From Rhodoferax saidenbachensis (GTDB lineage: Bacteria; Pseudomonadota; Gammaproteobacteria; Burkholderiales; Burkholderiaceae_C), in contig NZ_CP019239.1 of assembly GCF_001955715.1 (NCBI RefSeq), positions 1,736,001 through 1,800,000 of the forward strand: a stretch of DNA of 64,000 bases, in the 5' to 3' direction. The translations under genes were made by a program, and so were the position numbers. Below the pieces are notes generated by a model that ran no database searches, had not been told where the DNA came from, and saw nothing but the letters and a program-made list of their open reading frames with translations. This document shows positions 17,791 to 26,086 of the stretch, in pieces (position 1 is the stretch's first letter; each line of letters begins with the position of its first letter).

Positions 17791-18530
17791 CTTCTCCAAC
17801 TTTTTCATTCAAGACGCTCCTCTCTGAGCGACCTCGCGGCCAGCCTCTTGGGACACGCTGGATGGGTGAGCACGGATTAACGGCCAAGCACGCTGCGCGG
17901 CTTGCAAAAGAAGGTTGGCTGGAACGGCTAGGGCATGGCACTTATGCCTTGCCGGGTGAGACCCTGGACCGTGATGCAAGCCTCGCCTCGTTAGTGCCGG
18001 CCGTGCCTGGCTTACACGTTGCTGGAAAGACGGCACTTAGCTGGCGGGGAGTGCGGCACAACCTCGCTTTCCGAGAGACGCTAACACTGTGGGGCGACAA
18101 GCCGACCAAACTTCCGGTTTGGTTCACTACGCGCTTTCCCGCTCACTACCAGGCTACGCACCTCTTCGATGCGGAGATGCCGCCGGAGCTGGGAATAGCA
18201 CCCTTGCCAGCCGGGCGACCTGATGTCCCCGTATCAACGCCAGAGAGGGCCCTGCTGGAGCTCCTGAGCGACGTCGGAACGCGGCAGACATTGGAAGAGG
18301 CGCGCCATCTTGTCGAAGGTGCCCGTTCATTGCGGTTGCCAGTGCTTGAAGAACTCTTTTCGCATCTGACCCGCATCAAAGTTGTGCGGTTGGCGCATGC
18401 CCTTGCAGACGAGCTCAGTCTCCCTTGGGCGTCCCTCGCACAGCAGCACAGCGAGCGTCTAGGCGGTGGCAAGCGCTGGGTGAGTGTCGGAAAAAATGGG
18501 GAACGCCTGGACCTCAAACGCAACCCATGA
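17784..18530 (+). CDS. abiEi: AbiEi-family type IV antitoxin and autorepressor
   Basis: This 248-residue protein has an N-terminal winged-helix region (HGLTAKHAARLAKEGWLERLGHGTYAL), typical of AbiEi transcriptional regulators. A C-terminal antitoxin region contains VSTPERALLELL. AbiEi neutralises the AbiEii nucleotidyltransferase without direct protein contact (type IV) and represses its own operon. The ATG lies inside the second operator copy. The gene overlaps abiEii by ATGA, giving translational coupling. It is the main identifiable cargo of the tRNA-His island and probably stabilises it or gives phage defence. Confidence 0.85.
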   Translation: MGTSPTFSFKTLLSERPRGQPLGTRWMGEHGLTAKHAARLAKEGWLERLGHGTYALPGETLDRDASLASLVPAVPGLHVAGKTALSWRGVRHNLAFRETLTLWGDKPTKLPVWFTTRFPAHYQATHLFDAEMPPELGIAPLPAGRPDVPVSTPERALLELLSDVGTRQTLEEARHLVEGARSLRLPVLEELFSHLTRIKVVRLAHALADELSLPWASLAQQHSERLGGGKRWVSVGKNGERLDLKRNP

Positions 18531-19450
18531 ATCAAGCCTACACATCAACGGTCCAGCTCCTGCTGGCTATCGCACCTGCAATCTTCGAGAGCCCGCTCTT
18601 TGCTATGAAGGGCGGAACAGCACTCAACCTGTTCGTCCAGGACTTGCCTCGGCTGTCAGTGGACATTGACGTGGTCTTCCTGCGGCATGACCTGACACGC
18701 GATGAAGCGCTCAAGGCCATCAAAGAGGAACTAGCAGTCGCGAAAACGCGAATCGAACGCATGGGATTTAAAGCTGAAGTTCGTCCAAACAATGTTGGAG
18801 ACGAGGCAAAGATGTTCGTCACAGACGGCACATCCGAGGTCAAGGTTGAGGTGAATTTCGTATTCCGGGGCACCGTGCTGCCACCTGTCCGCACCTCGCT
18901 AACCGCAGCGGCGCAAACACTTTTTGCGGCGAACGTAGAGGTGCCTGTACTGGCGGTTCCCGAGCTGTATGGCAGCAAATTGGTGGCGGCCATGGACCGG
19001 CAGCATCCGCGGGACATTTTTGATGTTCAGCATATGTTTGACCGGTTTGGCATGCCATCTGACTTCGTCGACTGCTTTGTGGTCTACCTGGCAGGCCACA
19101 ACCGTCCCGTGCATGAGGTTTTATTCGCGCAGTTGCAACCTCTTGCGGAGGTGTTTGCCAATGAATTCGTTGGTATGACCGCTGTACCGGTTACTTTGGA
19201 ACAGTTGGAGGCCACAAGGGCTCGGCTGTTTGAATCCCTGCCAAGAGCGCTAACCCCAGCGCACCGCACCTTTTTACTCACCCTTGTCCAGGGTGAACCT
19301 GACTGGGACCAGATGCCATTCGCGCATTTGCGGGAACTCCCGGCGATTCGCTGGAAGTTGATGAATCTCGCCAAGCTAAAGAAGAGCAATCCGAAGCGGT
19401 TCATGCAGCAACACGATGAGCTTGCGGCGCGCTTGGCCGCCGCCGTTTAA
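18527..19450 (+). CDS. abiEii: AbiEii/AbiGii-family nucleotidyltransferase toxin
   Basis: The start is ATG 18527, overlapping the abiEi stop; an earlier in-frame start at 18425 would lie deep inside abiEi and is unlikely. The product is 307 residues. The nucleotidyltransferase signature KGGTALNLF is followed by LPRLSVDIDVVFL, supplying the G-T and D-x-D catalytic residues of the DNA polymerase beta-like fold. Relatives such as MenT transfer nucleotides to tRNA acceptor ends and stop growth. The length agrees with the AbiEii family. With abiEi it forms an intact type IV toxin-antitoxin pair. Confidence 0.88.
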   Translation: MNQAYTSTVQLLLAIAPAIFESPLFAMKGGTALNLFVQDLPRLSVDIDVVFLRHDLTRDEALKAIKEELAVAKTRIERMGFKAEVRPNNVGDEAKMFVTDGTSEVKVEVNFVFRGTVLPPVRTSLTAAAQTLFAANVEVPVLAVPELYGSKLVAAMDRQHPRDIFDVQHMFDRFGMPSDFVDCFVVYLAGHNRPVHEVLFAQLQPLAEVFANEFVGMTAVPVTLEQLEATRARLFESLPRALTPAHRTFLLTLVQGEPDWDQMPFAHLRELPAIRWKLMNLAKLKKSNPKRFMQQHDELAARLAAAV

Positions 19451-19794
19451 GTAGTGGGTTTGCCACGGGGCGATGAGCGGGGCAAGACCTTATGCAGCAA
19501 ACTTCAATCGCTCACAACGCACCGGTTGATGTGCATGCACTTTCGTCCCTGGAATTGAAATGGCCCAAACGTATAAAACAAAAAGGGTAGGGCCAAAGTT
19601 GTGCCGCGTATAAAAATCAGAACCAATAAATGTGGAGGCTAGACATGAGTCCAGTCTTGGATTGTGAAGGTGGATTTTTGGGCATAAATAGTGTTCAAAA
19701 GGACCGAAAATTGTTACACTAACTGCTACACACGGCTGTGTAACAACCTCTGGAAACCCGCATGGATACTGGGGTTCTAGCTTGGTCAGTGGCT

Positions 19795-19811
19795 CCCCAT
19801 CAGCCACCCCA
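19795..19811. repeat. attR: 17-bp direct repeat of tRNA-His 3' end
   Basis: This is an exact second copy of CCCCATCAGCCACCCCA found at 15923-15939. It is followed directly by an intrinsic terminator that probably belonged to tRNA-His before integration. Confidence 0.85.
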
Positions 19812-19821
19812 AAAATATGAA

Positions 19822-19854
19822 AACCCCGCTATCTCTCTGGTAGCGGGGTTTTTT
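19822..19854 (+). terminator. Intrinsic terminator, originally of tRNA-His
   Basis: AACCCCGCTA (19822-19831) and TAGCGGGGTT (19841-19850) form a perfect 10-bp stem followed by a T-run. It lies 11 bases after attR, the place expected for the tRNA terminator before the island inserted. From 19855 to 20110 I see no gene. Confidence 0.9.
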
Positions 19855-20110
19855 CTTGTCTGTCGCTCGGTACCGGACACAAAACCGGACAGCCCGCCTG
19901 CCCAAGTCGCTCCGGTTCACAAGAGCAGGCTGCAGATATGTGTCTCCCTCATCTGGCCCACACAAATACTGGTAATCCCGCTACTCAAAAGATAGCGACC
20001 GTTTTTGCTTTTAGGCAACACAATGCTTTTGCCGCGGGGGCAAGCCTTATAAACTACGCCCCCAAGCAGCCATGTAGTGATGTGGGTCCGCATGCACAGA
20101 CACATCAGGG

Positions 20111-21307
20111 ATGACCGTACGAATGAATGCCAAACCTTTGGCCGTTGATAGCCCGCCCGAAAAGCCAATGATCCTGGTCGTGGACAACACACCGGGCAGT
20201 CAGGCTTGGGTGCAGCATCTGCTGGAAGACCTGTATGAGGTGCAGGGTGCGGGTACGGCTGAAGCTACTTGGGCTGCGGCCTTGTCGGATAGCCCACCCG
20301 ATCTGATCCTGCTGGCCGCCGTGTTGCCGGATGCCGATGGTTACGCGGTGTGCCGCAAACTCAAGGCCAATGCCAAAACGCGCGACATCCCGGTCATCAT
20401 GCTCACGGCCGACGTGGGCGCGGTGGACGACCACATGCTGTTCACCGTGGGGGCATCGGACTACATTGCCAAACCGCTGAGCCCACCCACGGTGCGGGCC
20501 CGCATCAAGACCCATCTGGCGCTCAAGGGGGCGGCAGATTTCTTGAACGACAAATACAGTTTTCTCCAAAGTGAGATCACCGCGCGTACGCGCGAAGCCA
20601 ACGCCATCCAGGACGGCACCATCATGGCCATGGCCTTGCTGGCCGAAACCCGTGACGCCGATACCGGCAACCACATTCGCCGCACCCAGTTGTATGTGCG
20701 TGCGCTGGGCTGGAAGCTGTGCAACCACCCGCGCTTCAAGACCTACCTGACAGTGGCCAACATAACCTTGCTGTTCAAGGCAGCGCCTCTGCACGACATT
20801 GGCAAGGTGGGCGTGCCCGACCGCATTCTGCAAAAGCCCGGCAAGCTCACGCCCGAAGAATTCGAGATCATGAAGACCCACACCACGCTGGGGCGCGATG
20901 CCATTGCACACGCGGAGCTGGAGTTGGGAACCGAAGTGCCGTTTTTGACCATGGCCCGCGAAATTGCCTACTGCCACCAGGAGAAATGGGATGGCAGTGG
21001 TTACCCGCAAGGGCTGGTGGGTGACGACATACCGATTGCCGCGCGGCTGATGGCACTGGCCGATGTGTATGACGCGCTGATCAGCCGGCGCATTTACCGC
21101 GCCGCGATGTCACATGCCGAGGCGGTGAAGGTGATTGAACACGTCAAAGGCAAGCACTTTGACCCTGACGTGGTGGATGCATTTTTGGAGATCCATGAGC
21201 AGTTCAACGCCATTGCCATGAGTTACCACGACTCGGACGCGGACCTGCAAAAGAAAGCCGACTTCCTGGAGCTCTCCAGGGCCTCGACTCCCGGCGAACT
21301 CTCATAG
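20111..21307 (+). CDS. HD-GYP domain protein with degenerate receiver domain (RpfG-like)
   Basis: This 398-residue protein has a receiver-like domain (about residues 15-140) joined by a helical linker to an HD-GYP domain (about 170-370). The HD-GYP motifs are intact: HDIGKVGVPD, then HTTLGRD and EKWDGSGYP. Such domains hydrolyse cyclic di-GMP. In the receiver the phospho-acceptor Asp is replaced: the segment reads DLILLAAVLPDADGY, with Ala69 where Asp is normal, and the acidic pair reads VVDNT. The conserved Lys (AKPLSP) remains. It therefore probably does not respond to phosphorylation at the usual site. No kinase is adjacent. The start is ATG 20111. Confidence 0.87.
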   Translation: MTVRMNAKPLAVDSPPEKPMILVVDNTPGSQAWVQHLLEDLYEVQGAGTAEATWAAALSDSPPDLILLAAVLPDADGYAVCRKLKANAKTRDIPVIMLTADVGAVDDHMLFTVGASDYIAKPLSPPTVRARIKTHLALKGAADFLNDKYSFLQSEITARTREANAIQDGTIMAMALLAETRDADTGNHIRRTQLYVRALGWKLCNHPRFKTYLTVANITLLFKAAPLHDIGKVGVPDRILQKPGKLTPEEFEIMKTHTTLGRDAIAHAELELGTEVPFLTMAREIAYCHQEKWDGSGYPQGLVGDDIPIAARLMALADVYDALISRRIYRAAMSHAEAVKVIEHVKGKHFDPDVVDAFLEIHEQFNAIAMSYHDSDADLQKKADFLELSRASTPGELS

Positions 21308-21325
21308 TGCATCAAGGAGCGATCG

Positions 21326-21414
21326 GGGCCACAACTCACCGCCGGGCCGCCCCAAGGTGAGTTAACCCCCTTTGGGGGGGCAGCGACCCGCGCAGCGGCG
21401 GAGCGTGGGGGCCA
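21326..21414. repeat. GC-rich dispersed repeat, family 2, copy A
   Basis: The segment contains GGGCCGCCCCAAGG, TTAACCCCCTTTGGGGGG and CGGAGCGTGGGGGCCA. It resembles a repeat between convergent genes in many Comamonadaceae. Its last part recurs in reverse orientation at 26008-26048. It lies between two convergent genes. Confidence 0.65.
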
Positions 21415-21421
21415 ATTTCCT

Positions 21422-22396
21422 TTAGTTCACCATTACCAGCTTGCCCTTGACGCCGCGCGAGCCCATGTGGGCGTAGGCGGCCTTCAGGTCGGCCATGGGC
21501 ATGGTGCTGTCGATCACAGGTTTGATCTTGCCCGCGCCGTACCACTGGGCCAGCTCGCCCATCATGGCGGCGTTGGCCTTGGGTTCCCTCTTGGCGAAGT
21601 CGCCCCAGAACACACCGACGATGGAAGCGCCCTTGAGCAATGCCAGGTTGAAGGGCAGGGCGGGAATGGGGCCAGAGGCAAAACCTACCACCAGGTAACG
21701 GCCGCGCCAGGCGATGGAGCGGAAGGCGGGCTCGGCGAAATCGCCACCCACGGGGTCGTAAATCACGTCCGGGCCCTTGCCGTCGGTCAGTGCCTTGATG
21801 GCGTCGCGCAGATTCTCTGTGCTGTAGTTGATGGTGGCATCGGCACCAATCGATTTGCACAAGTCGCACTTCTCTTGTGTAGACGCCGCTGCAATCACGC
21901 GAGCGCCCATGGCCTTGGCGATCTGGATGGCCGAGGTGCCGACACCACCGGCCGCGCCCAGCACCAGCACAGTTTCACCGGCCTTCAGTTGTGCGCGGTC
22001 TACCAGCGCGTGGTAGGACGTGGCATAGATCATGATGAAAGCGGCCGCATCCACAAAGGGAAATCCGGCCGGAAGCGGCATGCAGATTGCGGAAGGCGCT
22101 ATGGTATGTGTAGCAAATCCGCCAGTGCCGCTGAGGCAGGCCACGTTCTGGCCGACCTTGAGGTGGGTCACGCCTTCGCCCACGGCCTGCACTACGCCAG
22201 CATATTCTGAACCCGGCACAAAGGGCAGGGCGGGTTTCATCTGGTACTTGTTTTGCACGATCAGGATGTCGGGGAAGTTCAGGCTGGCCGCCTTGATTTC
22301 CAGCAGCACCTCGCCGGCCTTGGGGCTGGGTGTGGGCAGCTCCTTCCAGGTCAGTGCGTCGATACCAGTGGGGTTTTCACAAAGCCAAGCGTGCAT
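21422..22396 (-). CDS. NADPH:quinone oxidoreductase, zinc-independent MDR family
   Basis: This 324-residue protein is a medium-chain dehydrogenase/reductase without the zinc-binding cysteines of alcohol dehydrogenases. It shows the N-terminal GroES-like fold (LLEIKAASLNFPDILI), the Qor-type segment FVPGSEYAGVV, and the NADPH-binding VLGAAGGVGTSAIQIAKAMGARVIAA motif at about residues 145-170. Such enzymes reduce quinones or enones in the cytoplasm. The gene is divergent from surE, with about 135 bases between starts. Confidence 0.87.
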   Translation of the reverse strand: MHAWLCENPTGIDALTWKELPTPSPKAGEVLLEIKAASLNFPDILIVQNKYQMKPALPFVPGSEYAGVVQAVGEGVTHLKVGQNVACLSGTGGFATHTIAPSAICMPLPAGFPFVDAAAFIMIYATSYHALVDRAQLKAGETVLVLGAAGGVGTSAIQIAKAMGARVIAAASTQEKCDLCKSIGADATINYSTENLRDAIKALTDGKGPDVIYDPVGGDFAEPAFRSIAWRGRYLVVGFASGPIPALPFNLALLKGASIVGVFWGDFAKREPKANAAMMGELAQWYGAGKIKPVIDSTMPMADLKAAYAHMGSRGVKGKLVMVN

Positions 22397-22531
22397 GGGA
22401 TGTCTCCAAAAATTATGGGGCCATCATAGGGGGCGACAGCCGCATTGCCAGCATTTCTCCAGCGGGAAATGTCTCTCGCGCGACGCGCTGCCAGCGCGCC
22501 AACCTACAATGAACGGCAACTTGCAGTACTT

Positions 22532-23308
22532 ATGAAAATCCTGATTTCCAACGACGACGGTTACCTGGCGCCCGGCATTGTGGCGCTCTACGAGGCACTC
22601 AAAGACATCGCCGAGGTGGACGTCATTGCGCCCGAGCAAAACAACAGCGCCAAGTCCAACGCGCTGACCCTGCATTCCCCGCTGTACGTGCACCGTGCGG
22701 CCAATGGTTTTCGGTTTGTGAATGGCACGCCGGCAGACTGTGTGCACATTGCGCTGTCCGGCCTGCTGAACTACCGCCCTGATCTGGTTGTCTCTGGCAT
22801 CAACAACGGCGCCAACATGGGCGACGACACCATCTACTCCGGTACCGTGGGTGCAGCCATGGAAGGGTTCCTGTTCGGCGTCCCGGCGATTGCGTTTTCG
22901 CAGGTGGAGAAAGACTGGGTCCACCTGGACTCGGCCGCGCGCAAGGCGCGTGAGTTGGTGCTCAGCATGCAGCAACAGCAGTTGATCACGCCTACGCCCT
23001 GGCTGCTCAACGTGAACATTCCCAACCGCCCGTTTGCCGAAATTGGCAGCATGAAACTGTGTCGTTTGGGTAAGCGCCACGCGGCGGAGAAGGTGATCCC
23101 GCAGCGCAGCCCGCGCGGCGAAACCATGTACTGGATCGGCGCGGCCGGCCCGGTAAAAGATGATGCCGAGGGCACGGACTTCCATGCCACGGCCCAGGGC
23201 CATATGGCCATGACCCCGCTCAAGGTTGATCTGACCGACCACGACAGCCTGGGTTACTGGGCACAAACGGCGGCCCGCTTGACCAGCCACACGCCACCTG
23301 CGCCATGA
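22532..23308 (+). CDS. surE: 5'/3'-nucleotidase SurE
   Basis: The start is ATG 22532, giving [16 protein letters not shown], the exact family N-terminus with the metal-binding Asp pair. An in-frame upstream start at 22445 adds a non-conserved leader and is rejected. The 258-residue protein also shows the SurE segments [25 protein letters not shown] and [14 protein letters not shown]. It removes phosphate from nucleoside monophosphates in stationary-phase survival. It overlaps pcm by ATGA and begins the classical surE-pcm-nlpD-rpoS block. Confidence 0.95.
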   Translation: MKILISNDDGYLAPGIVALYEALKDIAEVDVIAPEQNNSAKSNALTLHSPLYVHRAANGFRFVNGTPADCVHIALSGLLNYRPDLVVSGINNGANMGDDTIYSGTVGAAMEGFLFGVPAIAFSQVEKDWVHLDSAARKARELVLSMQQQQLITPTPWLLNVNIPNRPFAEIGSMKLCRLGKRHAAEKVIPQRSPRGETMYWIGAAGPVKDDAEGTDFHATAQGHMAMTPLKVDLTDHDSLGYWAQTAARLTSHTPPAP

Positions 23309-24087
23309 CCACGAAGCAGCGGCCCTCTTTCCCTGCGCGGCTGGATGCCAAGCCGGTGGCGACACCTGCCAAGACGGCGGTGCCGGTGTTGAAATCCGTG
23401 CCTGCGACGCCGCAGGGCGTGGGCATGGACTCCAGTGCGGTGCGCATGCGCATGGTGCAAAAACTTCAGGGTCAAGGGGTCAGCCATCCGCTGGTGCTGG
23501 GTGCCATGGGCGCCGTGGAGCGCCACCGGTTTGTCGACAGTGCGCTGGTCAACCAGGCGTATGAAGACACCAGCCTGCCCATCGGCTTGGGGCAGACCAT
23601 TTCCAAACCGGGAGTGGTCTCGCGCATGGCCGAGTTGCTGCTGCAAGGCGGTGCCAAGGGCCCGCACGGCAAACTCGGGCGGGTGCTGGAGATTGGCACC
23701 GGCTGCGGCTACCAGGCTGCTGTGCTGAGCCTGCTGGCCGATGAGGTTTACAGCATCGAGCGCCTGCGCGGCCTGCATGACAAGGCGCGTGAAAACCTGC
23801 GCCATCTGCGCTTGCCCAATGTGCATCTGCTGTTTGGCGATGGCATGGAAGGGTATGCCAAGGGCGGGCCTTACGCGGCCATCATTTCGGCCGCGGGTGG
23901 CGATAGGCTTCCGCAAGCCTGGGTGGACCAGTTGGCGATGGGCGGGCGCCTCGTAGCGCCGACGGTAATGCCCGGTAGCGCCGGGAATACACAGGCCTTG
24001 CTGGTGCTGGACAAGACGCCACAGGGCATCCGCCAGTCGATTTTGGAGGCGGTGCACTTTGTCCCCCTAAAATCGGGTGTTGCTTGA
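23305..24087 (+). CDS. pcm: Protein-L-isoaspartate O-methyltransferase
   Basis: Pcm methylates isoaspartyl residues formed in aged proteins, using S-adenosylmethionine. The 260-residue protein has a low-complexity N-terminal extension of about 50 residues before the conserved start ([20 protein letters not shown]). The SAM-binding motif [18 protein letters not shown] lies at about residues 131-148, and the substrate-loop segment [14 protein letters not shown] is upstream of it. The ATG overlaps the surE stop. nlpD follows within about 12 bases. Confidence 0.93.
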   Translation: MTTKQRPSFPARLDAKPVATPAKTAVPVLKSVPATPQGVGMDSSAVRMRMVQKLQGQGVSHPLVLGAMGAVERHRFVDSALVNQAYEDTSLPIGLGQTISKPGVVSRMAELLLQGGAKGPHGKLGRVLEIGTGCGYQAAVLSLLADEVYSIERLRGLHDKARENLRHLRLPNVHLLFGDGMEGYAKGGPYAAIISAAGGDRLPQAWVDQLAMGGRLVAPTVMPGSAGNTQALLVLDKTPQGIRQSILEAVHFVPLKSGVA

Positions 24088-24099
24088 AAGAAAGTGTTT

Positions 24100-24966
24100 A
24101 TGACCGGTTTGTCGTATCGTGGTTCGTGGTCGGTGGGTATTGCAGCAGCCTTGCTCTTGTCGGGCTGCGGCTCCAGTGTGCACAATCGTCCGCCGGTGGA
24201 AGACCGTGGTACCAGCGTCAAGTCGGGCGCTGCCCTGGATCCACGGACCCAGGCGGTCAAGCAGCCCCCGGGCTTTGAGAACGCCGGCAAGGCGGGTTAT
24301 TACACCGTCAAGCCCGGTGACACCCTGATCCGCATTGGCCTGGAGAGCGGCCAAAGCCACCAGGACATCACGCGCTGGAACGCGCTGGAAAACCCCAACA
24401 AGATTGAGGTTGGTCAGGTGTTGCGCATCGTGCCTCCGGTGGCCGGAGAAACTGCCGTCGTGACCAAGCCGGTCACGACGAGCACCGCAACGACCACGCC
24501 GATTGCTGCCGCTTCCGCGCCTGCCAAGGCGGCGTCTGCGCCCACGACTGCCACCTCTACGCCCGCACCTGCACCGGTGGCCGCAGCAGGCGGTGATGAC
24601 GATCTGAACTGGATCTGGCCCGGCAACGGCCCGGTACTGGCCGGGTTTGACGAAGTCAAGAACAAGGGGCTGGACATTGGCGGCGCTGCGGGTGACACCG
24701 TGCTGGCTGCGGCCGATGGCAAGGTGGTCTACGCCGGTGCTGGCCTGCGCGGCTACGGCAACCTGATCATCCTCAAGCACAACAACACCTATCTGACGGC
24801 CTATGCCCACAACCAGAGCCTGATGGTCAAGGAAGACCAGACGGTGAAGAAGGGCCAGAAGATTGCCGAGATGGGCAGCAGCGATGCCGACCGGGTCAAG
24901 CTGCACTTTGAGGTGCGTCGGCAAGGCAAGCCGGTAGACCCGGCCAAATACCTGCCCGCCAAATAG
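24100..24966 (+). CDS. nlpD: Outer-membrane lipoprotein with LysM and M23 peptidase domain (NlpD)
   Basis: The start is ATG 24100, with GTG 24094 as alternative. The lipobox LLLSGC near residue 20 marks lipidation. A LysM domain (YYTVKPGDTLIRIGL) binds peptidoglycan. A Pro/Ala/Thr-rich linker follows, then a C-terminal LytM/M23 domain (about residues 170-285). The metal-site residues of active enzymes look incomplete (GLDIGGAAG where active forms have H-x-G-x-D; LHFEVRRQGKPVDP retained), as in E. coli NlpD, which activates the amidase AmiC instead of cutting peptidoglycan itself. rpoS is 12 bases downstream, and in other bacteria the main rpoS promoter lies inside nlpD. Confidence 0.92.
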   Translation: MTGLSYRGSWSVGIAAALLLSGCGSSVHNRPPVEDRGTSVKSGAALDPRTQAVKQPPGFENAGKAGYYTVKPGDTLIRIGLESGQSHQDITRWNALENPNKIEVGQVLRIVPPVAGETAVVTKPVTTSTATTTPIAAASAPAKAASAPTTATSTPAPAPVAAAGGDDDLNWIWPGNGPVLAGFDEVKNKGLDIGGAAGDTVLAAADGKVVYAGAGLRGYGNLIILKHNNTYLTAYAHNQSLMVKEDQTVKKGQKIAEMGSSDADRVKLHFEVRRQGKPVDPAKYLPAK

Positions 24967-24978
24967 AGGCCCTATGCC

Positions 24979-26004
24979 GTGAAAACTCCCCGCCCCCCCC
25001 GTCTGGACAGCAGTGCTTCCAAGCGCGGTGTGGCAGGGGAGATTCATGTGCCAAATAGCCTTCTAGCCCCCGAGGACAGTGCGCAAGAAGCTATCGAATT
25101 TATAGCGCCCACCGGGCTGGACGCGCTGGCCAAAGAGTCCCAAGCGGGTGACGAGTCGGCCGATGCGCTGGCGGTCTACCTGCGCGGCGTGCGCCGCACC
25201 GAGCTGTTCACCCCCCAGGAAGAGTTTGAAGCCGCCACCCGTGCCCGCGCCGGTGACTTTGCCGCGCGCCAAAGCATGATCGAGCACAACCTGCGCCTGG
25301 TGGTCAGCATTGCCAAGGGTTACATGGGCCGCGGTGTGCCCATGGCCGACCTGATCGAGGAAGGTAATCTGGGGCTGATGCACGCGATCGACAAGTTCGA
25401 ACCCGAGCGGGGCTTTCGTTTCTCGACCTACGCCACTTGGTGGATACGCCAGTCGGTAGACCGTGCGCTGATGTACCAGGGCCGCGCGGTGCGCCTGCCG
25501 GTGAACGTGGTGCGCGAGGTGCAGCAGGTGTTGCGCGCACGCCGTGTGCTGGAAAACGATCCGGTGCTGGCCGCGCAGCGGCCCGAGGGCATCCGCGTGG
25601 AAGACATTGCCGCGCTGCTGGGCCAGGAGCCCAGCCATGTGTCCGATCTGCTGGCCATGGCCGAGGCGCCGCGTTCGCTCGACGCTTCGTTGGACCATTC
25701 GGGGGAGGAGCAAACACTCGGCGACAGCCTGGTGGATGTGCTGGCGCTGGACCCGTCGGACGTGACCCAGGCGCATGAGGTGGACCACTTGCTGGAGTCC
25801 TGGGTGGCCACGTTGTCCGGGCGTGAGCGCGAGGTGCTGGAAGGGCGTTTTGGCCTGCACGACCGCGATCCCGAAACCCTGGATGTGTTGAGCCAGCGCC
25901 TGGGCCTGACCCGCGAGCGCGTGCGCCAGGTGCAAAACGAAGCCTTGCAGAAACTCAAGCGCCACATCCTGCGCCGCGGTATCAAGCGCGAATTCCTGAT
26001 GTAG
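24979..26004 (+). CDS. rpoS: RNA polymerase sigma factor RpoS, with in-frame repeat near the N-terminus
   Basis: The 341-residue stationary-phase sigma factor starts at GTG 24979. Regions 1.2 to 4.2 are complete: [21 protein letters not shown], region 2 with [19 protein letters not shown] and [19 protein letters not shown], region 3, and the region 4 helix-turn-helix [21 protein letters not shown]. Residues about 26-45 ([17 protein letters not shown]) are encoded by a dispersed repeat and have no counterpart in other RpoS proteins; they lie before region 1.2, where length variation is tolerated. The GTG start may hold translation low. nlpD lies directly upstream. Confidence 0.95.
   Translation: MKTPRPPRLDSSASKRGVAGEIHVPNSLLAPEDSAQEAIEFIAPTGLDALAKESQAGDESADALAVYLRGVRRTELFTPQEEFEAATRARAGDFAARQSMIEHNLRLVVSIAKGYMGRGVPMADLIEEGNLGLMHAIDKFEPERGFRFSTYATWWIRQSVDRALMYQGRAVRLPVNVVREVQQVLRARRVLENDPVLAAQRPEGIRVEDIAALLGQEPSHVSDLLAMAEAPRSLDASLDHSGEEQTLGDSLVDVLALDPSDVTQAHEVDHLLESWVATLSGREREVLEGRFGLHDRDPETLDVLSQRLGLTRERVRQVQNEALQKLKRHILRRGIKREFLM
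25054..25107. repeat. Dispersed Comamonadaceae-type repeat, copy 3 (inside rpoS)
   Basis: AGCCTTCTAGCCCCC, then GTGCGCAAGAAGCTAT, then AATTTATAGC. The GCTAT/ATAGC stem and the GCGCAAG core match the other copies. It is translated in frame. Confidence 0.85.
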
Positions 26005-26007
26005 GGT

Positions 26008-26048
26008 GTGGCCCCCACGCTCCGCTACTGTGTGGGGCGCTGCCCGGC
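26008..26048. repeat. GC-rich dispersed repeat, family 2, copy B
   Basis: TGGCCCCCACGCTCCGCTAC is close to the reverse complement of the end of copy A (21326-21414). It fills most of the rpoS-rlmD gap. Confidence 0.6.
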
Positions 26049-26086
26049 GAAAAATTACTCGCCCTCTGACCTGAGACAATTCAGGC

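Larger units (their letters stand above)
15940..19811. mobile_element. Small genomic island integrated in tRNA-His
   Basis: The 3.9-kb segment is bounded by 17-bp direct repeats. It contains a truncated tyrosine-integrase gene, an IS21-derived remnant, an HTH protein and an AbiEi/AbiEii toxin-antitoxin pair. TGTTACAC motifs occur near both ends (16014-16021, 16026-16033, 19712-19719 and inverted at 19738-19745), as expected for integrase arm or excisionase sites. A 9-bp inverted repeat (15964-15972/15979-15987) lies just inside attL. The tRNA's own terminator now lies beyond attR. Non-coding parts (17480-17670, 19451-19794) look more AT-rich than the surroundings. With the integrase broken, the island is probably immobile. 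Confidence 0.82.

Noticed and set aside
18425..18526. Upstream start for AbiEii inside abiEi
   Set aside because: The ATGA overlap start at 18527 is the usual arrangement and begins at the conserved part of the toxin.
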